DNA from: Dendrobium chrysotoxum
Lineage: Eukaryota; Streptophyta; Magnoliopsida; Asparagales; Orchidaceae
NCBI GenBank assembly: GCA_019925795.1
Contig: CM034313.1
Span: 88,691,663 to 88,755,662, forward strand
DNA length: 64,000 bases
Direction: 5' to 3'
Shown: piece after piece, positions 12,401-22,848 of the stretch
Layout: each line of letters begins with the position of its first letter
Numbering within the stretch: position 1 is the first letter of the stretch
Notes under the pieces: model-generated
What the model saw: the letters and a program-made list of their open reading frames with translations, nothing else
Database searches by the model: none
Told to the model about the DNA's origin: nothing
Program-made: the position numbers and the translations under genes

Positions 12401-15400
12401 GGGAGGGATGAGAACCACGAGCCCAGATGCTTGTTGCGGCTGATGGGTAATGCGTTGCCCTTACCTAGGGACTTCACCAAGGTTCTCACAAGAACTCTCA
12501 AAACTCACAAAGGAACAAAAGTGCAGAAATTTCATAATAATCATCATTACCCTCTCCAAAGAAGAGGAGGGATTATAAATAGCCAATGTTACAATAAAGA
12601 AATAAAAGACACAAATGCCCCTAGGGTCACACACAACTACTCCCTCAAGTGAGAGTAAAAATAAAAAACTGCGATAATAAATCAAATACACATGTAATAA
12701 TAATAAACCTAATACAAATGATAGCTCGAAAATAAAGTGGTGCGATCGTGGCCATAGATCATCGTCTCCTTCTCTGGTAGACTCTCCATGGTCGGATGTC
12801 CTCATTAAAAGATCAAGTTTGAAGTGGGTAGACAACCAATTAAGAAACAATGATCAAGTTTGAAGTGAGTTGATATGCCTCATGCATGTGGCTTTTAACG
12901 AACAACTAAAAATATGCTAGAACTACTAACAAGCTCCACATTTCTCACAACGCACACTTGTCTAAATTCCTTTCTTTCGAATCAAGTTTAAGAAAAATGG
13001 CCAAATTTAACAGCTTTTGAAACTTGCAAGTTTTCCACCCAAGCACATTAGTAGGGGTAATATCGAGTCAAGCTCGACAAGAAATCAAAGATTTTGATGT
13101 TGACTCAAGCTAAGTTTGAGTCCAAGTTAAAAGTGATCAAGTTTTGACTTCATTGTTGATCCTAGTAAAGACTATAAATCTAATAAAAAAAGGCAATAAG
13201 TAATATTATTACCTTGATACTTGGTATTAGGGAGCCTACTTTGAGCAAGCTCAAATGTTGTTCGGCTCGGTTTGTTAAGCAAATGAGCCAAAATTTGTTG
13301 TTTGTGATTGGCTTGTTAACTTATTGAGTTGAGCAAGCTATATACGTGTATGAGTCGAACAAGACATTCTTTGTATTTGGCTCATTAAATATATGAGCTT
13401 CTAAATTTTAATCGAACTCGAGATAAATACGATTCAATATGAATAACAAGTTTTTTTTTTGCATTCTTTCTTGGAATCATATAGTGGAATAAAGACTTGA
13501 TGATATTGTTGTTGTTGTTTCTTGGAATCAAAGGACTTAAGATTGACTGCAAAGAGGATTTTATTTCATCATCAATTATCAATCTTAATAACTTAATGGA
13601 ACCCATTTTATAGAGGACAGGCACTGTGAACATTTAGCGAGCACATAACAAAATGTGTGAACTCACCATGACAAAAAAAGAGCTCTTAACTCAATATTGG
13701 CACTATTAAATAACAAAAATTCATGAAATCTAAATGGAAAAAAAAAATCAAGATGACATAAATAGTGACATAAATGGATTATATTAAGCACTCTATATTC
13801 ATGTCATTTCTAAACTGAAAGTTGATTTTTATATGTTACATCAACTCCTTCAAACTACACCTAGAAGATTCAAAAATGAGAAGCATAATTCATTATGTAT
13901 AGATCATCGAAATTTTGATGGTACTTCTAGTGAACTTAAGGATGACATAATCTAGAGGTAGCATCGACAATTTCATGACATAATTGCATGGAGAAGTGGT
14001 GCCGTTTGTTGCTTCTGCAAATCCTGATCTTTCATTTGTGCCTGCATTAAACATGATCTAAATTAATGAATGGGATGTTTTACCTTTGTGTTATCGAGAA
14101 GGGGGAATGATGTAATTTCTGATTTTTCTGTTTTCAATTTGATTTGTCATATATTTAAATTTGAAGTGAAATATAGTCTTAGGAAAGGTTTTAAAATATT
14201 TCATACATAGCTCAAGTTCATTATTGAGTGGTAATTCTACACTTTATTTGTATAGATTCATGGGGGATCTAGTGGAATCGGCACATTTGCTATCCAAATT
14301 GCCAAGTACTATGGGATACATGTATTTGTCACGGCTGGTATTATGCTTAAAATTAATACAATATAATGTTTAATTAATCAGAACCTTTTTTTCACATTTC
14401 TTATGTTCTTTAAATTACAGGGAGTGAAGAGAAACTTACCGCCTGCAAGAATTTAGGTGCTGATATTTGCATAAATTATAAAACTGAAGATTTTGTTGCA
14501 CGTGTTAAGGAAGAAACTGGAGGAAAGGGTATGCTCCAAAGACTGCTTTCTTAAGTTGATAGCAGTGTCAACATCTAAAAGCTGTAGCTCCACAGGTGTT
14601 GATGTTATACTTGACAATGTTGGAGGAGCTTACTTTCAGCGTAATCTTAACAGCTTAAACTTGGATGGAAGGCTTTTCATCATTGGTTTTCAGGGAGGCA
14701 CAATTACCGAGGTCAACTTATCATGCATACTTGCAAGACGCCTAACTGTACAAGGTATTGATTTCACAGTTTCGGTAACTTGAGCCTCTTTCCTTCAAGA
14801 TCACGGAACATTTTTTTTGATGAAGCTTCAACTCTTTTCTGTCAGAGAATTAGTATTTCGAGATTTTTAGTTGTAGATTTTTCTTCCTATCCAACCATTG
14901 TTTCCGAAATCTAGCTAGTTTGGAGGCCAAAGCATGCTCCATTTGATCACCTGATTGGTGCTACAAAATTTGCTGTTGGACTCCTATGGAGGAACATCAT
15001 TTGAGGATTGTTATCACTTATGGTGAACGTCTCTTCTCCTTGGTGTTATTTTTATGAAACCTAGTCTCTTTTTCTTGTACTCTTTTTCCTCCTCTAGGAT
15101 TTTCTTGCTACTGCTTATAAATGCTGGTGGCAGTCTTCTAACCCCAAATAAGAAGAAAAAGGTGAAGAAGATTGGCTACATTTAAGTGAAAGAGAGGCAA
15201 TTAACCATCTGGGCAAACCCGATTGGAAAATATGTGCGAGGGGGAGCGGTTGTATCTTCCAGGAAGGAAAGGTGTTCCTGATATCGGCAATCATCACCAC
15301 CATTAGACAATGCAGTCGCTGAAATCGAGTGAAGAGGAAATCCAGGCTCCATATTGGAGTCGTTGCTAAAGAGGAAGACCGGCCTCATGGCATAGATGGC

Positions 15401-15893
15401 TTCTATCGACTGTTAACGGAGAGAAAGACTTAATAAAACTTTCCTTGGCTTTTTCAGTACTATTTGGTGGGGAAATATTAGTGGAACTGTGTTATATAAA
15501 TTGCATTCCCTACTAAGCAGATAGAAACCATACAGCTAAAGTGTAATTATTATTTACTTCGAACCAAACTGGACTCAAAAGTCATGCATTTCCCCGAATA
15601 AATCCAGCTATAAATTTCACATTGAACGTTGCATTGATGTTGACTACTTGTTTTTGCTACAAATAGCTAATTATAGTTTTACTATTTCCTTTGTAGGTGC
15701 TGGGCTGAGAAACAGAAGTCCTGAGAACAAAGCAGTGATTGTTGCAGAGGTTGAGAAGCTTGTTTGGCCAGCTATTGAAGCAGGTAAGGTGAGGCCCATT
15801 GTCTACAAGACTCTTCCACTTGCTGAAGCAGCAGAGGCTCACAGGATAATGGAGAGTAGTGTTCATGTCGGCAAGATATTACTTATTCCATGA
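9435..15893 (+). CDS. NADPH:quinone oxidoreductase, zeta-crystallin/PIG3 type, six exons
   Basis: Coding exons: 9435-9686, 10455-10634, 14256-14337, 14421-14528, 14596-14754, 15697-15893. All introns are GT-AG with consistent phases, giving 325 aa, the usual length for plant PIG3-like proteins. It is a medium-chain dehydrogenase/reductase without catalytic zinc, expected to reduce quinones or reactive carbonyls with NADPH. Exon 1 holds the GroES-like start (MKAVEITTPGGPEVL) and the GLECSG motif. Exon 3 opens with HGGSSGIGTFAIQIAK, the Rossmann nucleotide-binding loop (residues about 146-161). Exon 5 encodes GVDVILDNVGG; exon 6 ends GKILLIP. No targeting peptide is visible, so it is probably cytosolic. 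Intron 2 is 3.6 kb and carries an old LTR-like repeat; intron 4 is only 67 nt. Frame and motifs are intact. The exact substrate is unknown. Confidence 0.93.
10635..14255. other. Large intron 2 of the oxidoreductase gene
   Basis: This 3621-bp intron contains the antisense LTR-like repeat at about 11700-12850, a SINE-like tail at about 13482-13519 (GTGGAATAAAGACTTGATG-like with GTT run), and a CTCGA-rich block at about 13050-13440 similar in style to the interior of the hAT element at 17548. The remainder is AT-rich with no recognisable gene. Confidence 0.6.
11700..12850 (-). mobile_element. LTR-retrotransposon 3' end (copy 1), antisense in intron 2
   Basis: Read on the minus strand, this block parallels 57464-58500 on the plus strand: GATGAGGACATCC, then GGCCACGATCGC, then TCACTTGAGGGA and a GTGACCC start, a CT-rich 5'-UTR-like segment, repeated GCCGCCGGC clusters and AATTTCAAATT-type segments. 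In the minus frame ending near 12650 the residues RTSDHGESTREGDDD resemble the acidic polyprotein tail common in plant gypsy elements, followed by a purine-rich stretch, so what follows is probably a 3' LTR. Boundaries are approximate and the superfamily is inferred. Confidence 0.5.
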
Positions 15894-15950
15894 TCAGGAG
15901 GCAAATGTCTTGCTAAACTTAAAAACACCTGTTTGAATTGGCTACATGTT

Positions 15951-15956
15951 AATAAA
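15951..15956 (+). terminator. Poly(A) signal of oxidoreductase gene
   Basis: AATAAA lies about 58 nt after the stop codon, at a normal distance for a plant near-upstream polyadenylation element. Confidence 0.5.
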
Positions 15957-16046
15957 AGCGTGTATGACATGCATAGGCCTGAGAGTATGTACTGGTATTT
16001 TTTTATGTATGATATCTAGTCTTTCATGAAAATTCACTTGACTTCA

Positions 16047-16166
16047 GGATTTGTTCGGGACGGCTTTTTTAGTGTTTCTTTAGTCAAATTTTTAGTAAAA
16101 AATTAAAATTTTTATACTAATAAGTTGCTTTTAAGATACTGTAAGAAAGTCATCCCTAACAAAGCC
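16047..16166. mobile_element. Tourist-like MITE, copy 3
   Basis: Left end GGATTTGTTCGGGACGGC, right end TCCCTAACAAAGCC, with the AT-rich core (TTAGTAAAAAATTAAAATT) shared with the other copies. Adjacent trinucleotides are TCA and TTA. Confidence 0.65.
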
Positions 16167-16479
16167 TTAATGGAAGCAAAATTTAATTTCAAGTTGTTGA
16201 TGATAACATAAGGAGGTTCAACTCCATGGGACTAACTCTAGGGCACAGTGATCCTGTCAAGTGCATCAACAAGATTCAATATGTATATTTTCCATGCTCT
16301 TGTTAATCATTGCAATTTTCATCTAAGATAAATAATTCAATAATTAGCAATGAAATTAATTTAAATAAGAAAATCGAAAAATTTATTAAAAAAGGAGGCT
16401 CATATTGATAATGTTGAATTTTTATGCTCTATAGGGTTAGACGCACAGCATGTCATTCCAAATACAGAAAAGTAGGAGT

Positions 16480-16800
16480 TCAAATCTCAGATATTTATCA
16501 TGTATATCTAGGAATTCAAATTTTTTAGAATCATAATTGTGATAGCTCAAATTCTTAACTATCGAGATATTACCTGCTTTGGCCTAAGAGCCTCGCGATT
16601 TTGTCCTATTGATGTAACTTCCTAGTAGGTCATTCATCCCAGAACTACTTTGGGATGAGCACGCTTAACTGCGGAGTTTCTTATGAAAATTCTAGCCATT
16701 ACATCAAAAAGAGCCTCGATGTTTAAGAGTTTAGCTTCTTTTACTTAAGAGATTTCATAATCTCCCCCCATTTAAGCAATTGACGTCCTCGTCAGCATCT
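16480..16800 (-). mobile_element. Probable LTR-retrotransposon 3'-end remnant
   Basis: On the minus strand the sequence reads GACGAGGACGTCAATTGC then TTAAATGGGGGGAGA, a polypurine tract, then an LTR-like segment. The encoded tail before the tract (DEDVNCLNGGR) is typical of a gypsy polyprotein end. Only the end is preserved. Confidence 0.4.
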
Positions 16801-17539
16801 TTATCCCAGAATCATCCACCAGACAGATATGATTCTAGAGATGGCTTCTACAAGTTCAAATAGTGGCTCCCATCATGTAGCATCATCATAGTCTCACATA
16901 TAAGAAATCCAACATATCAAACGACAACACTAACACATCCATGATCCATCTAAAATAGGTTCAAAATCATTTGTCTACACGGAGAAAGAGAGGTGATAGG
17001 TTTTATCTAAGAGAGAAAGAGATGCGACTCAGAAGAGAAGAGAAGAGAGATATGGGCTACTAGCAACACCTAAGAGAAAAATGTACAAGAGAGTCTCTAC
17101 GAGTCTGGGGAGTTGCTGACTATGACTATGAGAAACAATGACGGGCGAGCAATTGATAGGACTAACCGACTAAGTCATAAACAAAGAAGGGCGAAAGAGC
17201 TGGGCCTTTTGCAATTTGTGAAACAACCAATTATAAACTAAGCCAGCAATGTTAATCACAGTTGTTGGAGTAAATTCAACAGCCAAGCATCACTGATCGC
17301 TCTGAGGCTGAGCTCCAAGCGACTTTGCCTTTGGAATAAATTCATATAAAATCACAGAATTTGAATGCTTACGCACTAGATCAATGTCCACTATCTGCCA
17401 ATGCTTAACCATTCACATAAGCATCCTTGTCGACAGTAAATTCTCTCTTTATATTTATCTAATTGATTAGCTTTTCTTAATTGCCACATCAATCAAATCC
17501 TCATAAACTGGTGCTTTTTTTTTCTTTTGGGAAAATAAA

Positions 17540-18468
17540 AGGGTGGTTAGGGCTGCAAACGAATCGAGCCGAGTCGAGTATGTGAGTGTTCATGTTTGAG
17601 TTCGTTTATCATTAGCATGTTCAAGTTTGGTTCGTGTTTGATTCGAGCTTTATTGTTTGTGTTCATGTTTGATTCGTTTAATTTAAGGGTGTTCATATTT
17701 GGTTCATGTTCGGTTCGTGTTCAGTTCGTTTAGTATTTATCGAGCTTTAAACAAACAAGCCTTAATGAGCTATGTTCATAAACATATTTAGTAAACAATC
17801 TATTAAACACACAAATTTTAAATTTGTTCATGAACATCTTAAACAAACAATCTAGCAAACATGGACAAATGTGAAATGTCTCTTGTTCATGAAATTAAAT
17901 TTATAATAAAAGCAGTTATCTATTTAAAATGAAAATATGATTAATCTATATGAATATATTTTCAAATGAAGTTTACCTGTTGCATTTCTCTCCATTTGAT
18001 ATAATAGCTGAAAGATTATCTTCTACGTTTATAGAAATACTTTAATGGTTATATCAGAACTACAAAAATACACTATCAGAACAAATATATCCTATAAAAC
18101 ACACTATCAAAACAAATACATCAAAAATAAAGCATGTTGATATTTATATTATGTATATTTATCAATTTTATAATTAAATATTAATTGAGTTTTTATCGAG
18201 CATATTCACGAGTTCTGAATCGAACAATAATCAAGCTTTTTATTGAGCTTAATGTCGAGCTTGTTCACGAACTTCAAATGATGTTGTTCGTCAACATAAA
18301 TGAACCGAACACATTAGTGTTCAAGCTTGTTTATTTAAGGATCGAGTATTTAAAATGTTATTCAAGTTTGTTTGTTTAGTTAGCTAAACGATCACAAACG
18401 AGTTTTAATTGAACCGAGCATTGAATAGCTCGTCGAACGTTTGGTTCGCTTGTAGCCCTAAGGGTGGT
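17540..18468. mobile_element. Non-autonomous hAT element with perfect 8-bp TSD
   Basis: The element (17548-18460, 913 bp) begins TAGGGCTGCAAACGAA and ends TTCGCTTGTAGCCCTA, inverted ends with two mismatches over 16 bp. It is flanked by a perfect 8-bp duplication AGGGTGGT (17540-17547 and 18461-18468), diagnostic of hAT. The interior is built from TTCGTGTTC, GAGCTT and GAACAAAC-type words on both strands and has no transposase. Confidence 0.88.
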
Positions 18469-19754
18469 GCTCATCATGCTTATACAGATACGATCCATAG
18501 CTATCCCCATAGATAGTGTAAGCATTGATTACTATACACCCAATCCATTGGTCCCAGCCCACTTGCCATATACACACCAAACAAAAAAAAGCCTATGACT
18601 TCGTGTGAATGACTTTCTTACTACTTCTTAAATAAATCTTTAGTATAAAAATTATAATTTTTATACTAAAAAACTGCTTTAAGAAGCCATAAGAAAACCG
18701 TCCCAAACGAAGCCTTTGGCTCACTTGTCTTATATGCACCAATGATTGTTCATCGAATTACACTAGTCACCTATCTAACATGACAAAAAATAATATTTCT
18801 AAAAAAGCTCTCAACGCAATAGAAAAATTTGACTTTATATGCTCATAACATTGAAAATGGAGAAATATGATTGTTGTTAAATTTCTTGATGAAATATACC
18901 CAAAAAATTTATTCGTACCAAAATACCCCCCTATAATGACAGTCTACATTCAAGCCATCAAACTTTGCATTGATCTTCAACGACACATCCATTAAAAACA
19001 GCACATCAATTGAAAGCCCACTTAAGTAGCATAATGTTTCTCTACATGTATGATTAACATTTGCATATTCTGATGTTTTGTGCTTGCTTCTCTTATTCAA
19101 TGCAATGATATCATTAGTCTTAAATGACTCAAAATACCTAATAATTATTTCTATCATACCCCCAGCTCTTATGTAGCTCGAGTATTTATCTGCATGCATA
19201 TTAAAATAATTTAAATGAGTGAATCACAAAAGAGAAGTAGAGTGAAAACAATAAATTTGAACTTCGATCGAGGTTTCACCGAACATAAGATTAACTTGAT
19301 CAACGTTGCTAGAACTTGCACGAATAATATTCCATCATTGATCGAAACTTTTTGGACCTTGATCGAATCATCTTTAAATCATGATCAAGACTCCAACTAT
19401 TGTCTGATCATGATTCCAAAATGCAATTAAGCTTTGAATAAACTTTGAAGAATGTTCGGTTATGTGACAATCATATTTCGATCAAGGTTAAATTAAATTT
19501 TGAGCAATATTTGAAGCTGGTAATATCATATCTAATATCCTTCTAGGATTATGGTTCATAGTGTAGATGTACAACATTACTAACCTTCAACGACAATCGT
19601 TGGCTAGGGTAGACAAGGATGAAAATAGAAATATTGCATTGAAACTTTGTCTTAGAACCATCAATTGCGAAAAAAGAATAGTTGGAGGAGTTGAGAATTC
19701 AATAGATCAACAAACCTCTCTGTGAATGGTTGCTTCTATAAACTAATGTCTCTT
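18469..19754. other. Intergenic DNA, one MITE, no gene seen
   Basis: Contains the MITE at 18597-18714. The minus frame at 18909-19199 and plus frame at 19215-19430 have no recognisable domain and unremarkable composition; I do not call them genes. Confidence 0.45.
18597..18714. mobile_element. Tourist-like MITE, copy 4
   Basis: Left end is decayed (GACTTCGTGTGAATGAC) while the right end GTCCCAAACGAAGCC is intact. The core ACTTCTTAAA / TTTAAGAAGCC pairing is kept. Confidence 0.62.
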
Positions 19755-19759
19755 CAAAT

Positions 19760-19987
19760 TGTTAGAACTAGGAGGAAGATTCTTGAGCTCATCTTGAGCT
19801 GTTCTTGCAAGAGAGAGAGGGAGAGAGAGGAGAGGGAGAGAGACATCATTTGGAGGGAAAACAACTAAAGCTTTATTAAGATTTTTCTCCAATTATTACA
19901 TCACATATAATATCTATTTATAGAAATTGACATAGATGTGATAACCTGCATGAACAACATAACCTAAAACTAAATCAATACATAACA
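19760..19987 (-). repeat. TRIM 3' LTR
   Basis: Direct copy of 20969-21196. It includes a GAGAGAGAGGGAGAG purine block on the plus strand and the direct repeat ends TGTTAGAAC and ACATAACA. Confidence 0.9.
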
Positions 19988-20968
19988 ATCTCCATCTTGA
20001 TTTAATTTTACAAAAAATATAGAACCACTTGTCATAAGAACTCAAACTTGTTGTAATTCAACCGATCGCCTTGGACACCCGTGCGCACTCCAACCTGCGA
20101 CTTCACACGATCCACTGGTCCAATTCCAAGTTCGCGACCATCTTGCCGTCTTGTGGTTCTTGATAGCTGTTGTTGTCTCCACAGCTTAACCGACCCTTTT
20201 GCCTCCCGTACTCCACCTCAAGATCTCAAAAAGATCTTGACCGATTTTAATCAATAAATGAAAAATTCTGCTTCTATCAAGAACGACTTCCCACGATGAT
20301 CTGAGCTTTCGGTTGAGCGGCCACCTCCGATGACTCCGTTAGCAACTCTGCTAGCCCAAGGTCTGCCTTGCTGGTGCGAACCCGGCACAAGCGCTTTACA
20401 CCGCAAGCCTTGGTTGCAGCCTATTGAAAAAATCTTGTCAAATCTTGCTCCCGCCTATGACAGCCCCTAGATCTTTGATCGCATCATAGAGCTTCTTAAG
20501 ATGTCATCATCATCTTTCTACGAATAGAAACAATTGGATAGAATTCAAGATTAACACCAATTATTATTCCCCAATGCAACTTGTGATTCGTCGGTTTGCT
20601 CTGAGCCTGCCTACTGCAAAACCATAGCTCAGCTGCGTCCCGCACTCCAGCTCCTACCAGCACAGCACCAGGCTCGTGAACAACTGCGCAAGATCTCTCA
20701 TCTCGCACAAGTCCGAACAGCCGCTCCGACCAGCGCCCGGCACTCTGCGCTGCTCTGCCTCACGCGACTCCGAACGCTTTTGCCTCCTCCGGCTCGCTCG
20801 ACCTGCACGCATCAGACCCGCAGCTCAACGAGCTACCTGACCTAGATCCCACGCTGGCCCAAGTCCGTGCTCCACTTGCGGCACCGGCTGCCCTCCGGCC
20901 AGCTGTTCTGGTCTCGGCCTTGACAAGAACCTTTCTCGAGATCGCCTCAACTAGGCTCTGATAGAATT

Positions 20969-21196
20969 TGTTAGAACTAGGAGGAAGATTCTTGAGCTCA
21001 TCTTGAGCTGTTCTTGCAAGAGAGAGAGGGAGAGAGAGGAGAGGGAGAGAGACATCATTTGGAGGGAATACGACTAAAGCTTTATTAAGATTTTTTCCCA
21101 ATTATTACATCACATATAATCTCTATTTATAAAGATTTACATAGATGTGATAACCTGCATGAACAACATAACCTAAAACTAAATCAATACATAACA
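20969..21196 (-). repeat. TRIM 5' LTR
   Basis: The primer-binding-site-like sequence lies just inside this copy, so on the minus strand this is the 5' LTR. Confidence 0.9.
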
Positions 21197-21201
21197 CAAA
21201 T

Positions 21202-22848
21202 AATGGAGGTATTTTAGTCTAAATAAACTTTTGAGCAAATTTATTCAAAAAAATGAAATAATTAGCATATTTCTTTAATTTTGGGCATTATGGGATATAT
21301 GAAGTTGAATTTCTCATGCCAACTCCTTGAGCCTATCTTATGCCCTCCCCCTCAAAAAATCTCGTATGATGCATAGACACAGACACAAATATGGCGACAC
21401 GATACAAACATGAGACACGTTAATTATTAAAAATAAAAAATGGACATGGGTTGGACACGATATTATAATTTTTATATATTTAAAATAATGTATAGAAATT
21501 AAGTAAGAAGAATATTAAGCATAATTGAAAATTAATAAATCATTTAGCTAAAAATTGTGCTTAAAATGATTAATATTAGGCTTTCGAGAGTTCGAAGTCA
21601 ATGTCATGTTTCAAGCTTCGAGAGGGGAGACGACAATGCTATCAAAAGTCGAGCATCGATGTCGAGACAACATCGGTTGTCCATATTGAGATGATGTTAG
21701 TTAAAGATGAAATATCAAGAAGATGCGGAGGCACGATTGTGAGGTAGAAATTGCTAGTATCGAGCTTTGATTTTTAGATGGTTTTGAAATATTGATGTTG
21801 TAATGACATTTGACATCGATGCTACAATGATATTGGGCATTGTTGTGAACCCTAGCTATGATCTACAGATAAAAATGAAAATGGTATGTTTGAAACAGTA
21901 TGCTTTTAGTTAAGAAAGAACATATATTATTTTGAAAGCATTGAAAATTAACAATGGAAGCTACTATTTCATTCTAAAAAATCAAGTTAATAAGAAAAAG
22001 CATAACATGGCAATAACTTGGCAAGAAGAAACCATTAAGGCATCTCTGGGTTGGTTCGTTACAAAATACTTATCAGTGTAAACAAATCCTTGCAAAGTGA
22101 ATGCAGTCAAATTCTCTGCATTTACAATGGCGTTTTGAGAAAGGAATGAACTAGAAGTGAGGCACAGGTAAAGCAAACACAACACTCTTACGAAAAAAGC
22201 AAAACAAAACAAAAGTTAAATTCTCCCCATTCTATTTACCTTGGCTATATACTGTAGCAAACCAAATAACCACTTGTCATTCCATGGCATCAAACATGCA
22301 AATATAAGTTTTTAGTGCATAACCTGCAATATAACAATGTTTAGACACTGCAGCCGTTTGGATTGAATCATTTTCACAGTTTTTCTCCTACCCTACACTT
22401 TTCATCTGCTTGGTTTGCAGATGAAATTTGAGAATGTGCTAGTAACGGCGAAAGGGCCCTCTTCTTAGGAGGACATTTGAGGTCGTAATTCTTCAACCAT
22501 AGCACTAATTTAAAGAAGGTATGATCAATAAAAAGTAACAAGATGATCAAAGCATACACGTTGGCCCCAAAACCTTTTTTTTAAAAAGGTTGAACGGCGT
22601 ACCAAAGCACAAATTTGATGAAGGCCGTATTCGATCTCAAGTCCACTTTAACTTCCAAATTCTTTTATCAGTTAAGCTAACTGGCATCCAATTGGGATCC
22701 AATCATGTCAAAAATGTATTGGAAAACTAGTTTCAATGTTAATATTGATACAAAGAAGTTTTCATTTGGAAGCAATATTAGCTCTTTTATAATCTCCTCA
22801 TTAGAAGATTACGAGCAAAAATATGTTACCGCTTGTCTTAGGTAAACA
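21202..22848. other. Intergenic region before PPR gene, no gene seen
   Basis: AT-rich; contains a GACACG-rich patch (about 21375-21460) and a CGAG-rich block (about 21590-21850) that look like old repeats. The minus frames at 21982-22212 and 22374-22559 are not recognisable. The 3' UTR of the PPR gene must lie just below 22848; no clear poly(A) signal was found. Confidence 0.4.

Larger units (their letters stand above)
15957..17539. other. Intergenic region with MITE and LTR remnant
   Basis: Contains the MITE at 16047-16166 and the retrotransposon remnant at about 16480-16800. The remainder (16170-16480 and 16800-17539), including a GAGAGAAAGAG-rich patch near 16985-17060, shows nothing recognisable. 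Confidence 0.5.
19755..21201 (-). mobile_element. Complete TRIM-like LTR element, TSD CAAAT
   Basis: Two direct 228-bp LTRs (19760-19987 and 20969-21196) flank 981 bp. A perfect 5-bp duplication CAAAT borders the element (19755-19759, 21197-21201). On the minus strand LTRs start TGTTATGTATTG and end GTTCTAACA. Next to the right-hand LTR is CTATCAGAGCC (minus strand, about 20950-20965), close to the initiator-Met tRNA primer-binding site. Before the left-hand LTR lies AAGATGGAGAT, a polypurine tract. By my count the LTRs differ at about 8 positions. The internal region encodes no recognisable gag or pol, so the element is non-autonomous; its size fits TRIM or a small LARD. Confidence 0.9.
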
